A DNA stretch of 36,882 nt from Salinisphaeraceae bacterium (GTDB taxonomy: Bacteria; Pseudomonadota; Gammaproteobacteria; Nevskiales; Salinisphaeraceae): positions 1 to 36,882 of the forward strand of contig NYTH01000034.1 of the NCBI GenBank assembly GCA_002683405.1. Direction: 5' to 3'. The notes beneath the pieces were generated by a model, which was given only the letters and a program-made list of their open reading frames with translations, was not told the DNA's origin and ran no database searches. This document shows, piece after piece, positions 25,893 through 34,325 of the stretch. Each line of letters begins with the position of its first letter. Within the stretch, counting starts at the first letter, position 1. The position numbers and the translations under genes were made by a program.

Positions 25893-25919
25893 AAAACGCC
25901 CCCGATCCGGGGGCGTTTT
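25893..25919. terminator. Bidirectional terminator between coaD and the lipase gene
   Basis: An 11-bp perfect stem (25893-25903 with 25909-25919) with A-tract on the left and T-tract on the right. It ends coaD on the plus strand and the lipase gene on the minus strand, as expected for convergent genes. Confidence 0.85.
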
Positions 25920-25941
25920 GCTTGCGGCGACTACTCGCCCG

Positions 25942-28290
25942 CTACTGCGGCAAGGCGCAGGGGGTGACACCCACCGGGATGCTCAGACTGTCTTCCGGCA
26001 GCCCGGCGGCGGCCTGGCCCAGGAAGCCCGCCATCTGACCCTGAATTTCGCAGAAGGTCTGAAAGGCGTCTGCCTCGGTCACGCCCGGCGTACCCGCCGT
26101 GGTCGGGGTGATGAACGAGCCGTGATGGCCACCGGTGAAGCGCACCGCCGTGTCGGCGCCGACCTGTGCGTCGGGAGCTGCGTAGGGGGGCATGATCTCC
26201 AGACTGTCCAGGCCCATTTGCGCCACCAGCGGGTCGGTGCCCGACAGCACGCGATCCTCGCAGACCGTGTCGAGAAACGGCAGCAGGCTGGCCGACGCCG
26301 GACAGACGTCGTTCTCGCCCGCGTTGCGTACGACGAAGTTCGGCACCACCAGATCCGGCGGGTTGTTGCCACCGTTGGCGCCGCCAATGATCTCGACCAG
26401 ATGCACCGGATGCCCGGCAGCGGCCTGCGCGGCATAGTTGATGGGGTCGCCCGAATCCAGAATGGTCTGTGCGAAGCGGATATAGGTTTCGTAGGTATCC
26501 GTGCCTTCCGGTGCCAGACCGGCCAGGCCGTCGGCCAGGTCGGCGCCGAACGCGGCGGACCCGTCCAGCAGCCCGGGAATACCGCTGCCGGGCATCCCCA
26601 GGGTGGCGGCGTTTATGGCGTCGCTCACGCCCAGGAAGGTGGTACCCACGATGCCGCCCAGCGAGTGGCCGGCGTACTGAATATTGCCGTTATCCAGATC
26701 GATGGCCGGGCCGTTGACAACCGTAATGTCGTCCTGCAGCCCCGCGGCCAGCTGGATCAGGTCGGCTACAGCCTGGCGCAGATTGTCGCGCGAGGTCAGC
26801 AGCCCGCCGGGATTGACGAAATAGGCGCCGGAGCAATCCGTCGTTCCGTCCGGCGCGGGCGCCGCGCCGCCCAGTATGGCGGTGTCCTGGTCGCAGGCGC
26901 CTGCTTCACCCACCATGGTCGGACCGAGATCCAGATCGAAAGTCCGCTCGGGCACCATCGTGCTGCGCAAGCCCATCGCCGGCGACTGCGGCGTAATACC
27001 GTGCAGCGGCAGGTCGATGGCCACCGTCACGAAGCCGGCCTGCGCCAGCGCGGGCGCCACAGCCAGCGCGTCCGCGCGGTTGCGGGTAATGCCGTGCTGG
27101 AAGATCACCACCGGCCAGCCCCCGTCCGGCGCCACGGGCGCATCCGGTGCGTTGTTGTTGGGCACCAGCACGAGTACCGGCACCGTCTGCGTGGCCTTCA
27201 CCTCGGGGACCGGGAAACAGCGCGTGGTGGATACGCTGGGCTGGAAGAACGCGCAGGGCAACACCCCGCCCTGGCCGTTGGGCAGCGTGCTGTTGCCGTC
27301 GCTGGGCCGGGTTTCGTCGGCGGTCCAGAAAGTGGTCAGCGGCGCGGCCGGATTCGTCTGCGAGGGCAGATCGAGAAAGCTCGGCAGGTTCATCGAACCG
27401 CTATAAATCCTGACCGCGTTCGTGGGATCGCCAAACGTGCCGGAAGTGGCTTGCGTGTCGGCCACGCCCAGCGCCGGCGGCACACGCGGCGCATCCGCGT
27501 TCACGCTGGCCAGCGACTCGCTGATGGACTGGGTGGTAAAGCTCCAGGTCAGCACCACGTTGTCGCCGTCCAGACCGGGGGTCGGGTCGGGCGTGCCGTC
27601 GATGAGACGGTCGAAAATGGGCCGGATCAATCGGGTTCGAATCAGCTCCAGCGTGGCAATCTGGGTCGGCGTGGCGCCGGCCGGCGCCGGGTTGTTCTCC
27701 GATCCCACCGGATCAGGGCTTGCCGTGGCCTCGAAGGCGGAACTGCGCAGGATGGGCAGCCCGGTCTGCGTGGTCAGCGTGTCGGTCAGCACGACCACAT
27801 AGGTCGTCCCCGGCTGCAGCGGCTGCAGCGGGCGGATGAGCAGGCGCGTGCGGCCCTGGATGACCGAGGACTGCACCACGTCATAGTCCACGCCCGGCGC
27901 CAGCGGCATGCCGGTGCCGGTGTTGATGACGAGCACACCGCCCGCGTTGGCGCTGTCGATGCTGATGGCGTTGAGCGCGAGATCGGTGAAGAGAGTCGCC
28001 GAGGTCGAGAAGCCGTCCAGCCGGTTGAGCGCGGTGACCAGCGGGTTGGGGCTGGCCGTGTCATTGGGCAGATTCAGCGTGGTGTCCTGCGTCAGACCGG
28101 TCGCCATGTTCGTGGCATCCGAAAAGAACAGATCAATCGGGAAAGGCACCACCGGCGAGGCGGCGGTCGGCGCAAACAGGCTGCGGGCGGGCACGCCCCC
28201 TTCGGCATCGTTGTTGTCGCTATCCCCGCCGCAAGCTGCCAGCAGGCAGGTTGCCGCCAGGGCCGAAAGTACGGATTGGCTCAGTCTCAT
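25942..28290 (-). CDS. Pla-1/cef-type lipase lipoprotein (782 aa)
   Basis: A surface or periplasm-facing lipase/lysophospholipase of the Pla-1/cef (VolA-like) type. The lipobox LLAACGG places the lipidated Cys at residue 20. An N-terminal domain (about 30-380) with PFPIDLFFSD and PLQPGTTYVVVLTD is followed by an alpha/beta-hydrolase domain. That domain has the oxyanion-region motif IFQHGITRNRADAL, nucleophile Ser543 in AGHSLGGIVGT and a late GGHHGSF with the likely catalytic His (722/723). ATG 28290 is preceded by GGAG; the frame is open further upstream without homology. VolA homologues release fatty acids from lysophospholipids; the exact substrate here is inference. It is divergent from the gamma-glutamyltransferase gene. 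Confidence 0.85.
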   Translation of the reverse strand: MRLSQSVLSALAATCLLAACGGDSDNNDAEGGVPARSLFAPTAASPVVPFPIDLFFSDATNMATGLTQDTTLNLPNDTASPNPLVTALNRLDGFSTSATLFTDLALNAISIDSANAGGVLVINTGTGMPLAPGVDYDVVQSSVIQGRTRLLIRPLQPLQPGTTYVVVLTDTLTTQTGLPILRSSAFEATASPDPVGSENNPAPAGATPTQIATLELIRTRLIRPIFDRLIDGTPDPTPGLDGDNVVLTWSFTTQSISESLASVNADAPRVPPALGVADTQATSGTFGDPTNAVRIYSGSMNLPSFLDLPSQTNPAAPLTTFWTADETRPSDGNSTLPNGQGGVLPCAFFQPSVSTTRCFPVPEVKATQTVPVLVLVPNNNAPDAPVAPDGGWPVVIFQHGITRNRADALAVAPALAQAGFVTVAIDLPLHGITPQSPAMGLRSTMVPERTFDLDLGPTMVGEAGACDQDTAILGGAAPAPDGTTDCSGAYFVNPGGLLTSRDNLRQAVADLIQLAAGLQDDITVVNGPAIDLDNGNIQYAGHSLGGIVGTTFLGVSDAINAATLGMPGSGIPGLLDGSAAFGADLADGLAGLAPEGTDTYETYIRFAQTILDSGDPINYAAQAAAGHPVHLVEIIGGANGGNNPPDLVVPNFVVRNAGENDVCPASASLLPFLDTVCEDRVLSGTDPLVAQMGLDSLEIMPPYAAPDAQVGADTAVRFTGGHHGSFITPTTAGTPGVTEADAFQTFCEIQGQMAGFLGQAAAGLPEDSLSIPVGVTPCALPQ

Positions 28291-28458
28291 AATGTTCTCC
28301 GCTCGGTGTCGCCAGCCGCGCGCTAAGGGCACGCCTGTACAGCGCTTTACGATGAAAAACGGCGGCAGACCGCGCAATAGTAAAAATCGCCTATCGGCCG
28401 CAGCGGGCCGCGCCTGTGGTGGCTGCCGGCGTCCCGGTAGTAAGCTGCGCACCTGTTC

Positions 28459-30198
28459 ATGCCGATGGTGAAACCCGTCGTGATCTTGCTGCGAATACGC
28501 GTTTTCCGAATTCTCCTGGCAGCGACGCTGCTGGCGCCCGGCCTGTCGGGCGCCGCCTCGCCGCCCGGCGCTGCCGTGGCCAGCGGCCATCCGCGCGCGA
28601 CGGCGGCCGGCATTGAAATCCTCGAGCGAGGCGGCAATGCCTTCGACGCGGCGGTCGCGGTCACCGCGGCGCTGGCCGTGGTGGAGCCCTCCGGCTCGGG
28701 TCTGGGCGGCGGCGGCTTCTGGCTGCTCCACCGCGCGTCGGACGACCACAGCGTCATGCTGGACGGCCGCGAAAAAGCCCCGGCCGCCGCAACGGAATCC
28801 ATGTATCTGGACGCGGACGGCCAGTACCAGCGTGAATGGTCGCGCGACACGCCCCTGGCCGCCGGCATCCCCGGCGAGCCGGCGGCACTGGCGCACCTGG
28901 CGCAGCATTACGGCCGGTTGACGCTGGCGGAGAACCTGGCGCCGGCAATCAGGCTTGCGACCGACGGCTTCAGGGTCAGCGAGCAAATGCACAAGATGCT
29001 GGCGTTTCGCGCGCCGGTCCTTCGCAAGAGCCCGGCGGCGGCCGAGCTGTTCCTGACCGATGCGGGCGAGCCGCTGCCCGTCGGCACGCGGGTCAGGCAG
29101 CCGGATCTCGCCAACACGCTGCAGGCTATTGCAGACGGTGGTCGCGACGGTTTCTATACCGGCGCCGTGGCCCGGAAGATGGTGGACGGCGTGCGGGAGG
29201 CCGGCGGCATCTGGACGCTCGAGGACCTGGCCGATTACGACCTGGTGGAGCGCGAGCCGATCACGTTCAGCTACGGGCCCTATCGAGTCACGTCCGCCTC
29301 ACCCCCCTCCTCCGGTGGCATCGTGCTGGCCGAGGCGCTGCACATGCTCGAGGGCTTCGACCTGGCTGCCCTGAGCGGCGTTCAGCGCAAGCATCTGGCG
29401 GCGGAGGCCATGCGGCGGGCCTACCGCGACCGGGCGGCCTGGCTGGGCGACAGCGATTTCGTGCAGATTCCCACGGACCGTCTACTCAGCCCGCTCTATG
29501 CGGCGGGCCTGCGCGGCAGCATCCGGCTGGACCGGGCGAGCAAGAGCAGCAGCCTGACGCCGCCCAACGCCGAACACCGGCCCGGCAAGGGCGAAGACAC
29601 GACCCACTTTTCCATCATCGACACCCAGGGCAACCGCGTGTCGGCCACGCTGTCGGTCAACTTTCCGTTCGGCGCCGGCTTCATGCCGCCCGGCACCGGC
29701 GTATTCATCAACAACGAGATGGACGACTTCTCGGCCAAACCGCTCACGCCCAATGCCTACGGGCTGATCGGTGGCGGCGCCAACGCCATTGCGCCGGGCA
29801 AGCGCCCGCTGTCGAGCATGAGTCCGAGCTTCATCGAAAGCGACGAGCGCCTGGCGATTATCGGCACGCCGGGTGGCAGCCGCATTATTTCCATGGTGCT
29901 GCTGGGCATGCTGAAATTCACGCAGGGGGGCACGGCGCAGGACATCGTCGGGCTGCCGCGTTTTCATCACCAGTACCAGCCCGATGAAATCCTCTACGAG
30001 CCGGGCGCGTTACGCGAGTCGGAAAAGACCGAGCTTGAGCAGATGGGTCATACGCTCAAGCTGTCGAGCCGTGAATACGGCGACATGCACGTGATTGTCT
30101 GGGACAAGCAGGCCGACCGCCTGCACGCCGCCAGCGACCCGCGTGGCATGGGCAAACCCTCGGTGCGCATCCTGCCCGGGCGGGCGCCGGCCGACTGA
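28459..30198 (+). CDS. ggt: Gamma-glutamyltransferase precursor
   Basis: A periplasmic N-terminal nucleophile hydrolase that cleaves glutathione and other gamma-glutamyl compounds and cleaves itself into two subunits. The 579-residue precursor has a signal segment (about 1-32), GGNAFDAAVAVTAALAVVEP, Arg104 in DGREKAP and the autoprocessing site before Thr381 in GEDTTHFSIID. The oxyanion-hole serines lie in PLSSMSP (450-456). ATG 28459 has no clear Shine-Dalgarno and ATG 28465 is an alternative. It is divergent from the lipase gene across a 168-bp gap with no clear promoter to my eye. Confidence 0.93.
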   Translation: MPMVKPVVILLRIRVFRILLAATLLAPGLSGAASPPGAAVASGHPRATAAGIEILERGGNAFDAAVAVTAALAVVEPSGSGLGGGGFWLLHRASDDHSVMLDGREKAPAAATESMYLDADGQYQREWSRDTPLAAGIPGEPAALAHLAQHYGRLTLAENLAPAIRLATDGFRVSEQMHKMLAFRAPVLRKSPAAAELFLTDAGEPLPVGTRVRQPDLANTLQAIADGGRDGFYTGAVARKMVDGVREAGGIWTLEDLADYDLVEREPITFSYGPYRVTSASPPSSGGIVLAEALHMLEGFDLAALSGVQRKHLAAEAMRRAYRDRAAWLGDSDFVQIPTDRLLSPLYAAGLRGSIRLDRASKSSSLTPPNAEHRPGKGEDTTHFSIIDTQGNRVSATLSVNFPFGAGFMPPGTGVFINNEMDDFSAKPLTPNAYGLIGGGANAIAPGKRPLSSMSPSFIESDERLAIIGTPGGSRIISMVLLGMLKFTQGGTAQDIVGLPRFHHQYQPDEILYEPGALRESEKTELEQMGHTLKLSSREYGDMHVIVWDKQADRLHAASDPRGMGKPSVRILPGRAPAD

Positions 30199-30210
30199 GC
30201 GGCGCGGCGG

Positions 30211-30651
30211 TCAGTCGCTCGCGTAGCGGTCGCGCAGCCGCTGCGTTTCGTCCATGACGCGCACCCGATAGCGTGATTCCTCGACTTCCCGCTTGGCGTC
30301 GAGCTGTTCCCGCGTCTTGAGCGGCAAGGCCTGCCGCTCGGGCCCGCGCGGCAGATCGCGCGTGGCCATGTAGAGCCCGTGGATGCCCGGGTATTCCGCC
30401 TCTACGTCACCGCTGGGGCGCATATGGTCCAGCAGCACGCGAATGCGGATGGCGGCTTCGCTCAGGTTCAGGCCGTCTTCGTGTACGGCGTTGGCCAGCG
30501 CGTGCACGCTCCAGGCCTGATCCTCGCGGGCATCCGCCTGCTGCCGGGCGCGATCCTGCCCCTGGCGATAGAGTTTCCACCAGAGCGTGGCGGCGTAGCC
30601 GGCCAGCGCGGCCACCACCGCTGCCGCCAGCGCAATCATCACTAGTTTCAT
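30211..30651 (-). CDS. DUF2489 family protein (146 aa)
   Basis: One N-terminal membrane helix (about residues 2-22) followed by a charged helical domain. The domain contains AIRIRVLLDHM, an EYPGIHGLYMATRDLP motif and the late ALPLKTREQLDAKREVEESRYR, which together fit the DUF2489 family. The role is unknown. The codon before ATG 30651 is an in-frame TTG, with AAGG 8 nt before that TTG, so the start could be either. It is convergent with ggt (12 bp apart) and divergent from the P450 gene. Confidence 0.75.
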   Translation of the reverse strand: MKLVMIALAAAVVAALAGYAATLWWKLYRQGQDRARQQADAREDQAWSVHALANAVHEDGLNLSEAAIRIRVLLDHMRPSGDVEAEYPGIHGLYMATRDLPRGPERQALPLKTREQLDAKREVEESRYRVRVMDETQRLRDRYASD

Positions 30652-30837
30652 CAATCAGCCGACCTTCGACGGCAGTGGGAACAGCCTATCATGGTAACAG
30701 CCGGTTCCGGGCGGAATTTGCTACTGTCCGGGCTGGGCCGACGCGGCGCCGCGTCCATGCCTTGCCAGCCCGGCTTGTGGCCGACCTGCAGCCGCGGCGG
30801 CGCGGGCGACGCCGCTCGAATCACGGAGCAAATGATC

Positions 30838-32166
30838 ATGACGAGCCAGACCTACGAGGTGCAGAGCGCCGACAAGCTGGCGCATATCCCCGGCGAGTCC
30901 GGCCTGCCGCTGCTGGGCCAGACGCTCAACTTCGTCTACCGCCCGGAACAGATGCCGCGCGATCTCTACCGGCGGTATGGCCCCCTGTCGCGCGGTCACG
31001 TGTACTTCGAGCCGGTAGTCCACATGATCGGCCCGGACGCCAATCAGCGGGTGCTCACCGACAATACCGGCCTGTTCTCCGCGCAGCAGGGCTGGGCACC
31101 CATTCTCGAACATCTTTTCCCCGGCGGCCTGATGCTCCAGGACGGCGAGCAGCATCGACGCCATCGGCGCATCATGCAGGTGGCGTTCAAGAAGGACGCG
31201 CTGGCCGCCGACCTCGAGACCATGCGGCCGCTGGTGGAACAGACGCTCGCGGGCTGGCCGGAATCCATGAATTTCTATCCGGCGATCAAGCGCGCCACGC
31301 TGGATATGGCCGCCGCCGTGTTCTTCGGCCTGCCGCTGGGCCCGCAGGCGGACCGGATGAATCGCGCTTTCAGCGAGGTGGTGGCGGCGTCCATGGCGAT
31401 CCTGCGGCTGCCCATTCCCGGCACGCTGCATCATCGCGGCCAGCGCAGCCGACGGTTTCTCGAGCATTTCTTCGCGGAACTCATCCCCGAACGCCGTGCC
31501 CGCCCCGGCAACGATCTGTTTTCACGCCTGTGCACCGCCACCGATGACGACGGCAGCCGCTTCAGTCACGAGGAAATCGTCAACCACGCCATATTCACGA
31601 TGATGGCGGCGCACGACACCACCACCAGCGCCCTGACAACGCTGACCTACCTACTGGCTAAGCATCCGGACTGGCAGGCGCGCCTGCGGGCGGAGGCGCT
31701 GGCTGTCGGCCCCGCAGCGGGCTACGAGTCGCTGCACGAACTCGCCGACGCGGGGCTGGCGTTCCGGGAGGCCCTGCGGCTGTATCCGCCGCTGCCCATG
31801 ATGCGCCGGCGCAGCACGCGGGCGTTCGAGTTTGCCGGTCACGAGATTCCGGCCGGCACGCCGGTGAACCTCTACAATCATTTCTCGCACCACATGGAGG
31901 CCTACTGGGCGGCGCCGGAACGCTTCGATCCGGAGCGCTTTGCCCGCAACGAACACCGCCGCCACCCCTTCCAGTACATTCCCTTCGGCGCCGGCGCGCA
32001 CACCTGCATCGGACTTCATTTCGCCGAAATGCAGGTCAAGACGGTCCTGCACAGCCTGTTACAGAAGCGGGAAATCCGCGTCGCGCCCGGCTACGAAATG
32101 CCGTATCAGCTGGTGCCCATTTCCAGACCGCGGGACGGACTGCCGGTCATGCTGCCCGCCCGCTGA
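30838..32166 (+). CDS. Cytochrome P450
   Basis: A soluble haem monooxygenase of 442 residues. The I-helix oxygen-binding motif AHDTTTSALT, the ExxR motif in FREALRLYPPLPMM and the haem-ligand signature FGAGAHTCIG with Cys390 are all present. The proline-rich N-terminus (IPGESGLPLLGQTL) without a membrane anchor, and the general sequence, resemble the CYP120/CYP51-like bacterial group, often acting on isoprenoid or retinoid-like substrates; this is inference. ATG 30838 has GGAG 9 nt upstream; ATG 30832 is too close to it. No ferredoxin or reductase gene is adjacent. It is convergent with the acyl-CoA dehydrogenase gene, 9 bp apart. Confidence 0.92.
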   Translation: MTSQTYEVQSADKLAHIPGESGLPLLGQTLNFVYRPEQMPRDLYRRYGPLSRGHVYFEPVVHMIGPDANQRVLTDNTGLFSAQQGWAPILEHLFPGGLMLQDGEQHRRHRRIMQVAFKKDALAADLETMRPLVEQTLAGWPESMNFYPAIKRATLDMAAAVFFGLPLGPQADRMNRAFSEVVAASMAILRLPIPGTLHHRGQRSRRFLEHFFAELIPERRARPGNDLFSRLCTATDDDGSRFSHEEIVNHAIFTMMAAHDTTTSALTTLTYLLAKHPDWQARLRAEALAVGPAAGYESLHELADAGLAFREALRLYPPLPMMRRRSTRAFEFAGHEIPAGTPVNLYNHFSHHMEAYWAAPERFDPERFARNEHRRHPFQYIPFGAGAHTCIGLHFAEMQVKTVLHSLLQKREIRVAPGYEMPYQLVPISRPRDGLPVMLPAR

Positions 32167-32175
32167 TCGCCCCGG

Positions 32176-33363
32176 TTAGCCGCGGTTCTGGCCCGGCAGA
32201 ATGCCCATGTACTTGCAGATGATGCCCAGCATGACTTCATCCGCGCCGCCGCCGATCGACACCAATCGCGTGTCACGCAGCGCGCGCGCAGTTTCCGATT
32301 CCCACATATAGCCCTGTCCGCCCCAGTACTGCAGGCAGGCGTCGGTCAGCTCGCGCGACAGGCGGCCGGCCTTGAGCTTGCACATGGAGCACAGCTTGGT
32401 GGCGTCTTCACCCGCCACCATGGCTTCGGTGGCGCGGTAGACCGCGGAGCGAAGCATCTCGACTTCGGTGGCCAGTTCCGCCAGCCGGAAATGGATGACC
32501 TGGTTGTTCAGCAGCGGCGCGCCGAAGGCCTTGCGGTCGCGGGTGTAGTCGGCCGTCTTCTCGATGATGTTATCCAGCGCGCCCAGCATGCTGGCGGCAC
32601 CGAACAGCCGCTCTTCCTGAAACTGCATCATCTGGTAGGTGAAGCCCATACCGGCCTCGCCGATCAGGTGGCGGCGAGGCACGCGAACGTTATCGAAGAA
32701 CAGCTGCGCTGTATCGGAAGACCACATGCCAAGCTTGTGGAGCTTGCGGGCGCGCTCCACGCCGGGCGCATCCAGCGGCACCACGATGAGGGACTTGTTC
32801 TTGTGGGCGGCGTCGTCGGAGGTGTTGGCCAGCAGACAGATCCAGTCGCCCCGCATGCCGTTGGTAATCCACATCTTCGAGCCGTTGATGACGTAGTCGT
32901 CGCCGTCCAGCTTCGCGGTGGTCTTGATGGAGGCCACGTCCGACCCCGCGTGCGGCTCGGACACGCCAATACAGGCCACCTGCTCACCGGCCACCGCCGG
33001 CGCCAGAAACTCCGCCTGAAGTTCGGTAGATCCGAAGCGGGCCAGCGCCGGAGTGGCCATATCCGTCTGCACCCCAACGGCCATGGGGATAGCGCCGCAC
33101 TGCACCCGGCCCAGCGCTTCCACGAAGGCCAGCTCGTAGCTCCAGTCCAGGCCCAGGCCGCCGACCGCCTCGGGCTTGTTGATGCCCAGCAGCCCCAGCT
33201 CGCCCATTTTCCGGAAGAGCTCGTGCGACGGGAACTGCTGCGCGGCCTCCCACTCATCAACAAAGGGGTTGATTTCGTTATCGACAAAGCGCTCGGTGGT
33301 CCGGCGCAATTCCTCGTGCTCTGGCGTGAACTGCATGGCTATTCCGTTGAACGTAATTGACAT
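32176..33363 (-). CDS. Acyl-CoA dehydrogenase, AtuD (citronellyl-CoA)-like
   Basis: A flavin acyl-CoA dehydrogenase of 395 residues with all three domains: IGVSEPHAGSDVASIKTTA (FAD contact), YVINGSKMWITNGM, RKAFGAPLLNNQVIHFRLAEL and GGQGYMWESETARALRD. The whole sequence, especially LVSIGGGADEVMLGIICKYMG, fits the AtuD-type group that oxidises citronellyl-CoA in acyclic terpene degradation; the substrate is inference. The usual C-terminal catalytic Glu motif (YEGT) is replaced by SIGGGADE, and Glu251 in QEERL is the likely base, as in isovaleryl-CoA and long-chain dehydrogenases. The start could be ATG 33363 or ATG 33336, the latter closer to the family N-terminus (MQFTPEHEEL). Confidence 0.88.
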   Translation of the reverse strand: MSITFNGIAMQFTPEHEELRRTTERFVDNEINPFVDEWEAAQQFPSHELFRKMGELGLLGINKPEAVGGLGLDWSYELAFVEALGRVQCGAIPMAVGVQTDMATPALARFGSTELQAEFLAPAVAGEQVACIGVSEPHAGSDVASIKTTAKLDGDDYVINGSKMWITNGMRGDWICLLANTSDDAAHKNKSLIVVPLDAPGVERARKLHKLGMWSSDTAQLFFDNVRVPRRHLIGEAGMGFTYQMMQFQEERLFGAASMLGALDNIIEKTADYTRDRKAFGAPLLNNQVIHFRLAELATEVEMLRSAVYRATEAMVAGEDATKLCSMCKLKAGRLSRELTDACLQYWGGQGYMWESETARALRDTRLVSIGGGADEVMLGIICKYMGILPGQNRG

Positions 33364-33404
33364 TACACAAAAACACCCTCGCGGGCCGTCGCTTGTTTAA
33401 CACT

Positions 33405-33440
33405 CTGATGGACAGAGCAACAATAGGTAACGTTTATTAC
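33405..33440. promoter_or_regulatory. Candidate operator/promoter region of the acyl-CoA dehydrogenase
   Basis: Two small inverted repeats lie in the divergent gap: CTCTG/CAGAG around 33404-33418 and GTAA/TTAC at 33427-33440. On the minus strand TTGTTG and TTAAAC flank the first repeat with 17-bp spacing, a weak promoter match. Binding by a repressor is conjecture. Confidence 0.25.
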
Positions 33441-33525
33441 TTCATGATCCGGCAGCCCGTCCTCCCTTGCTGTAACGCGGTCTGAATTTCTGGTTTTCCC
33501 ACCGGGTTTCGGCTACGCTAATGCC

Positions 33526-33978
33526 ATGCAATGCGCTGATTTGAAATACCATTTCCCACGTCGAGCCTGTCTCGGACTGGTCATGTGCCTGTTCGCGCTG
33601 GGTTGCGATGCACGCGGCATTCCGGACAGCAAGAGCCAGGAGAGCCCGCGAGACTGGCAAACGCTGGAAGTGCTGGCAACGGCCTACACGCTAGCCGAGG
33701 ACGAAACGAAAAAAGGCAACGTGGGGCTGGCCGCCTGGGGCGATCGTCTCAAGCCCGGCATGAAGGCCATCGCCGTGTCGCGGGATCTGATCCCCAAGGG
33801 GCTGGACCATCGCACGCGGGTGAAGATTGAAGGGCTTCCCGGCACCTATGTCGTGCGCGACAAGATGAATCGTCGCTGGCGCAACAAGGTGGACATCCTG
33901 GTGAAGAACAAACGCCGGGCGCGCGAGTGGGGCAAACGGCCGGTGGTCATCCGCTGGCTGGACGCGGGCGAAAGCTAG
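33526..33978 (+). CDS. 3D-domain lipoprotein (150 aa)
   Basis: A small exported protein with a signal segment (about 13-26) ending in the lipobox-like ALGC (Cys27). A 3D domain follows, the double-psi barrel also found at the C-terminus of MltA and in resuscitation-type proteins. Conserved features are LEVLATAYTL (47-56), GDRLKPGMKAIAVSRDLIPKG with Asp73 and Asp87, and VVRDKMNRRWRNKVDI with Asp112 and Asp123. The domain is associated with peptidoglycan binding or cleavage; activity is not proven by sequence. It stands alone, convergent with htpG across a repeat-rich gap. Confidence 0.8.
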   Translation: MQCADLKYHFPRRACLGLVMCLFALGCDARGIPDSKSQESPRDWQTLEVLATAYTLAEDETKKGNVGLAAWGDRLKPGMKAIAVSRDLIPKGLDHRTRVKIEGLPGTYVVRDKMNRRWRNKVDILVKNKRRAREWGKRPVVIRWLDAGES

Positions 33979-34001
33979 AACGGGCAAATTCCTGAACCAA
34001 A

Positions 34002-34086
34002 CGACGCTGCCGGATTCCGGTCCTTGACCTTCATCCGGCCTACGACAGACACCCCGTAGGCCGGATGCAGCAAAGCGGAATCCGGC
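34002..34086. repeat. Nested palindromic repeat, copy 1
   Basis: An 85-bp unit with an outer 11-bp perfect inverted repeat (34009-34019 with 34076-34086, GCCGGATTCCG) and an inner 13-bp perfect inverted repeat (34032-34044 with 34055-34067, CATCCGGCCTACG). It can fold as a long interrupted hairpin. Form and placement resemble REP/BIME-type intergenic repeats. A directly oriented copy follows at 34237. Confidence 0.85.
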
Positions 34087-34143
34087 TTGGCTTCGGCGAG
34101 CCTGTTGGCCAGATGCGCTCGCGCCGCCACCGCAAAGCGCGTG

Positions 34144-34216
34144 CTTCGACAGGCTCAGCATGAACGGAGTGAGGGCCTGACGACAGAGAGTGGCATTCGG
34201 CCTGAGCCCGTCGAAG
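34144..34216. repeat. Inverted repeat TTCGACAGGCTCAG type
   Basis: CTTCGACAGGCTCAG at 34144-34158 and its near-complement CTGAGCCCGTCGAAG at 34202-34216 (one mismatch) enclose 43 bp including ATGAACGG. This motif is a well-known dispersed intergenic repeat in many proteobacterial genomes; its mobility is not understood. Confidence 0.75.
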
Positions 34217-34236
34217 GCCGCTTTGCCCTACCGAAG

Positions 34237-34320
34237 CGACGCTGCCGGATTACGGTCCTTGACCTCCATCCGGCCTACGACAAAAACCCGTAGGCCGGAT
34301 GGCGCGTAGCGGAATCCGGC
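34237..34320. repeat. Nested palindromic repeat, copy 2
   Basis: An 84-bp unit in the same orientation as copy 1, nearly identical at its ends. The inner inverted repeat is perfect (34267-34279 with 34289-34301); the outer one (34243-34253 with 34310-34320) has one mismatch. The loop and one spacer differ from copy 1 (AAAAAC against an AGACAC-type loop). It ends 5 bp before the htpG stop. Confidence 0.85.
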
Positions 34321-34325
34321 ATCGA

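Larger units (their letters stand above)
33979..34325. other. 347-bp repeat-rich gap between convergent genes
   Basis: The gap between the 3D-domain gene and htpG holds no supported gene. It is occupied by two copies of a nested palindromic repeat flanking a third, unrelated inverted repeat; these are listed separately. No T-tract terminator was seen, so the palindromes may serve as transcription ends for both genes. Confidence 0.8.

Noticed and set aside
25918..28326. Plus-strand 802-residue open frame opposite the lipase gene
   Set aside because: It is the antisense shadow of the lipase, rich in Arg, Gly and His with no domain pattern. Long antisense frames are expected in GC-rich DNA.
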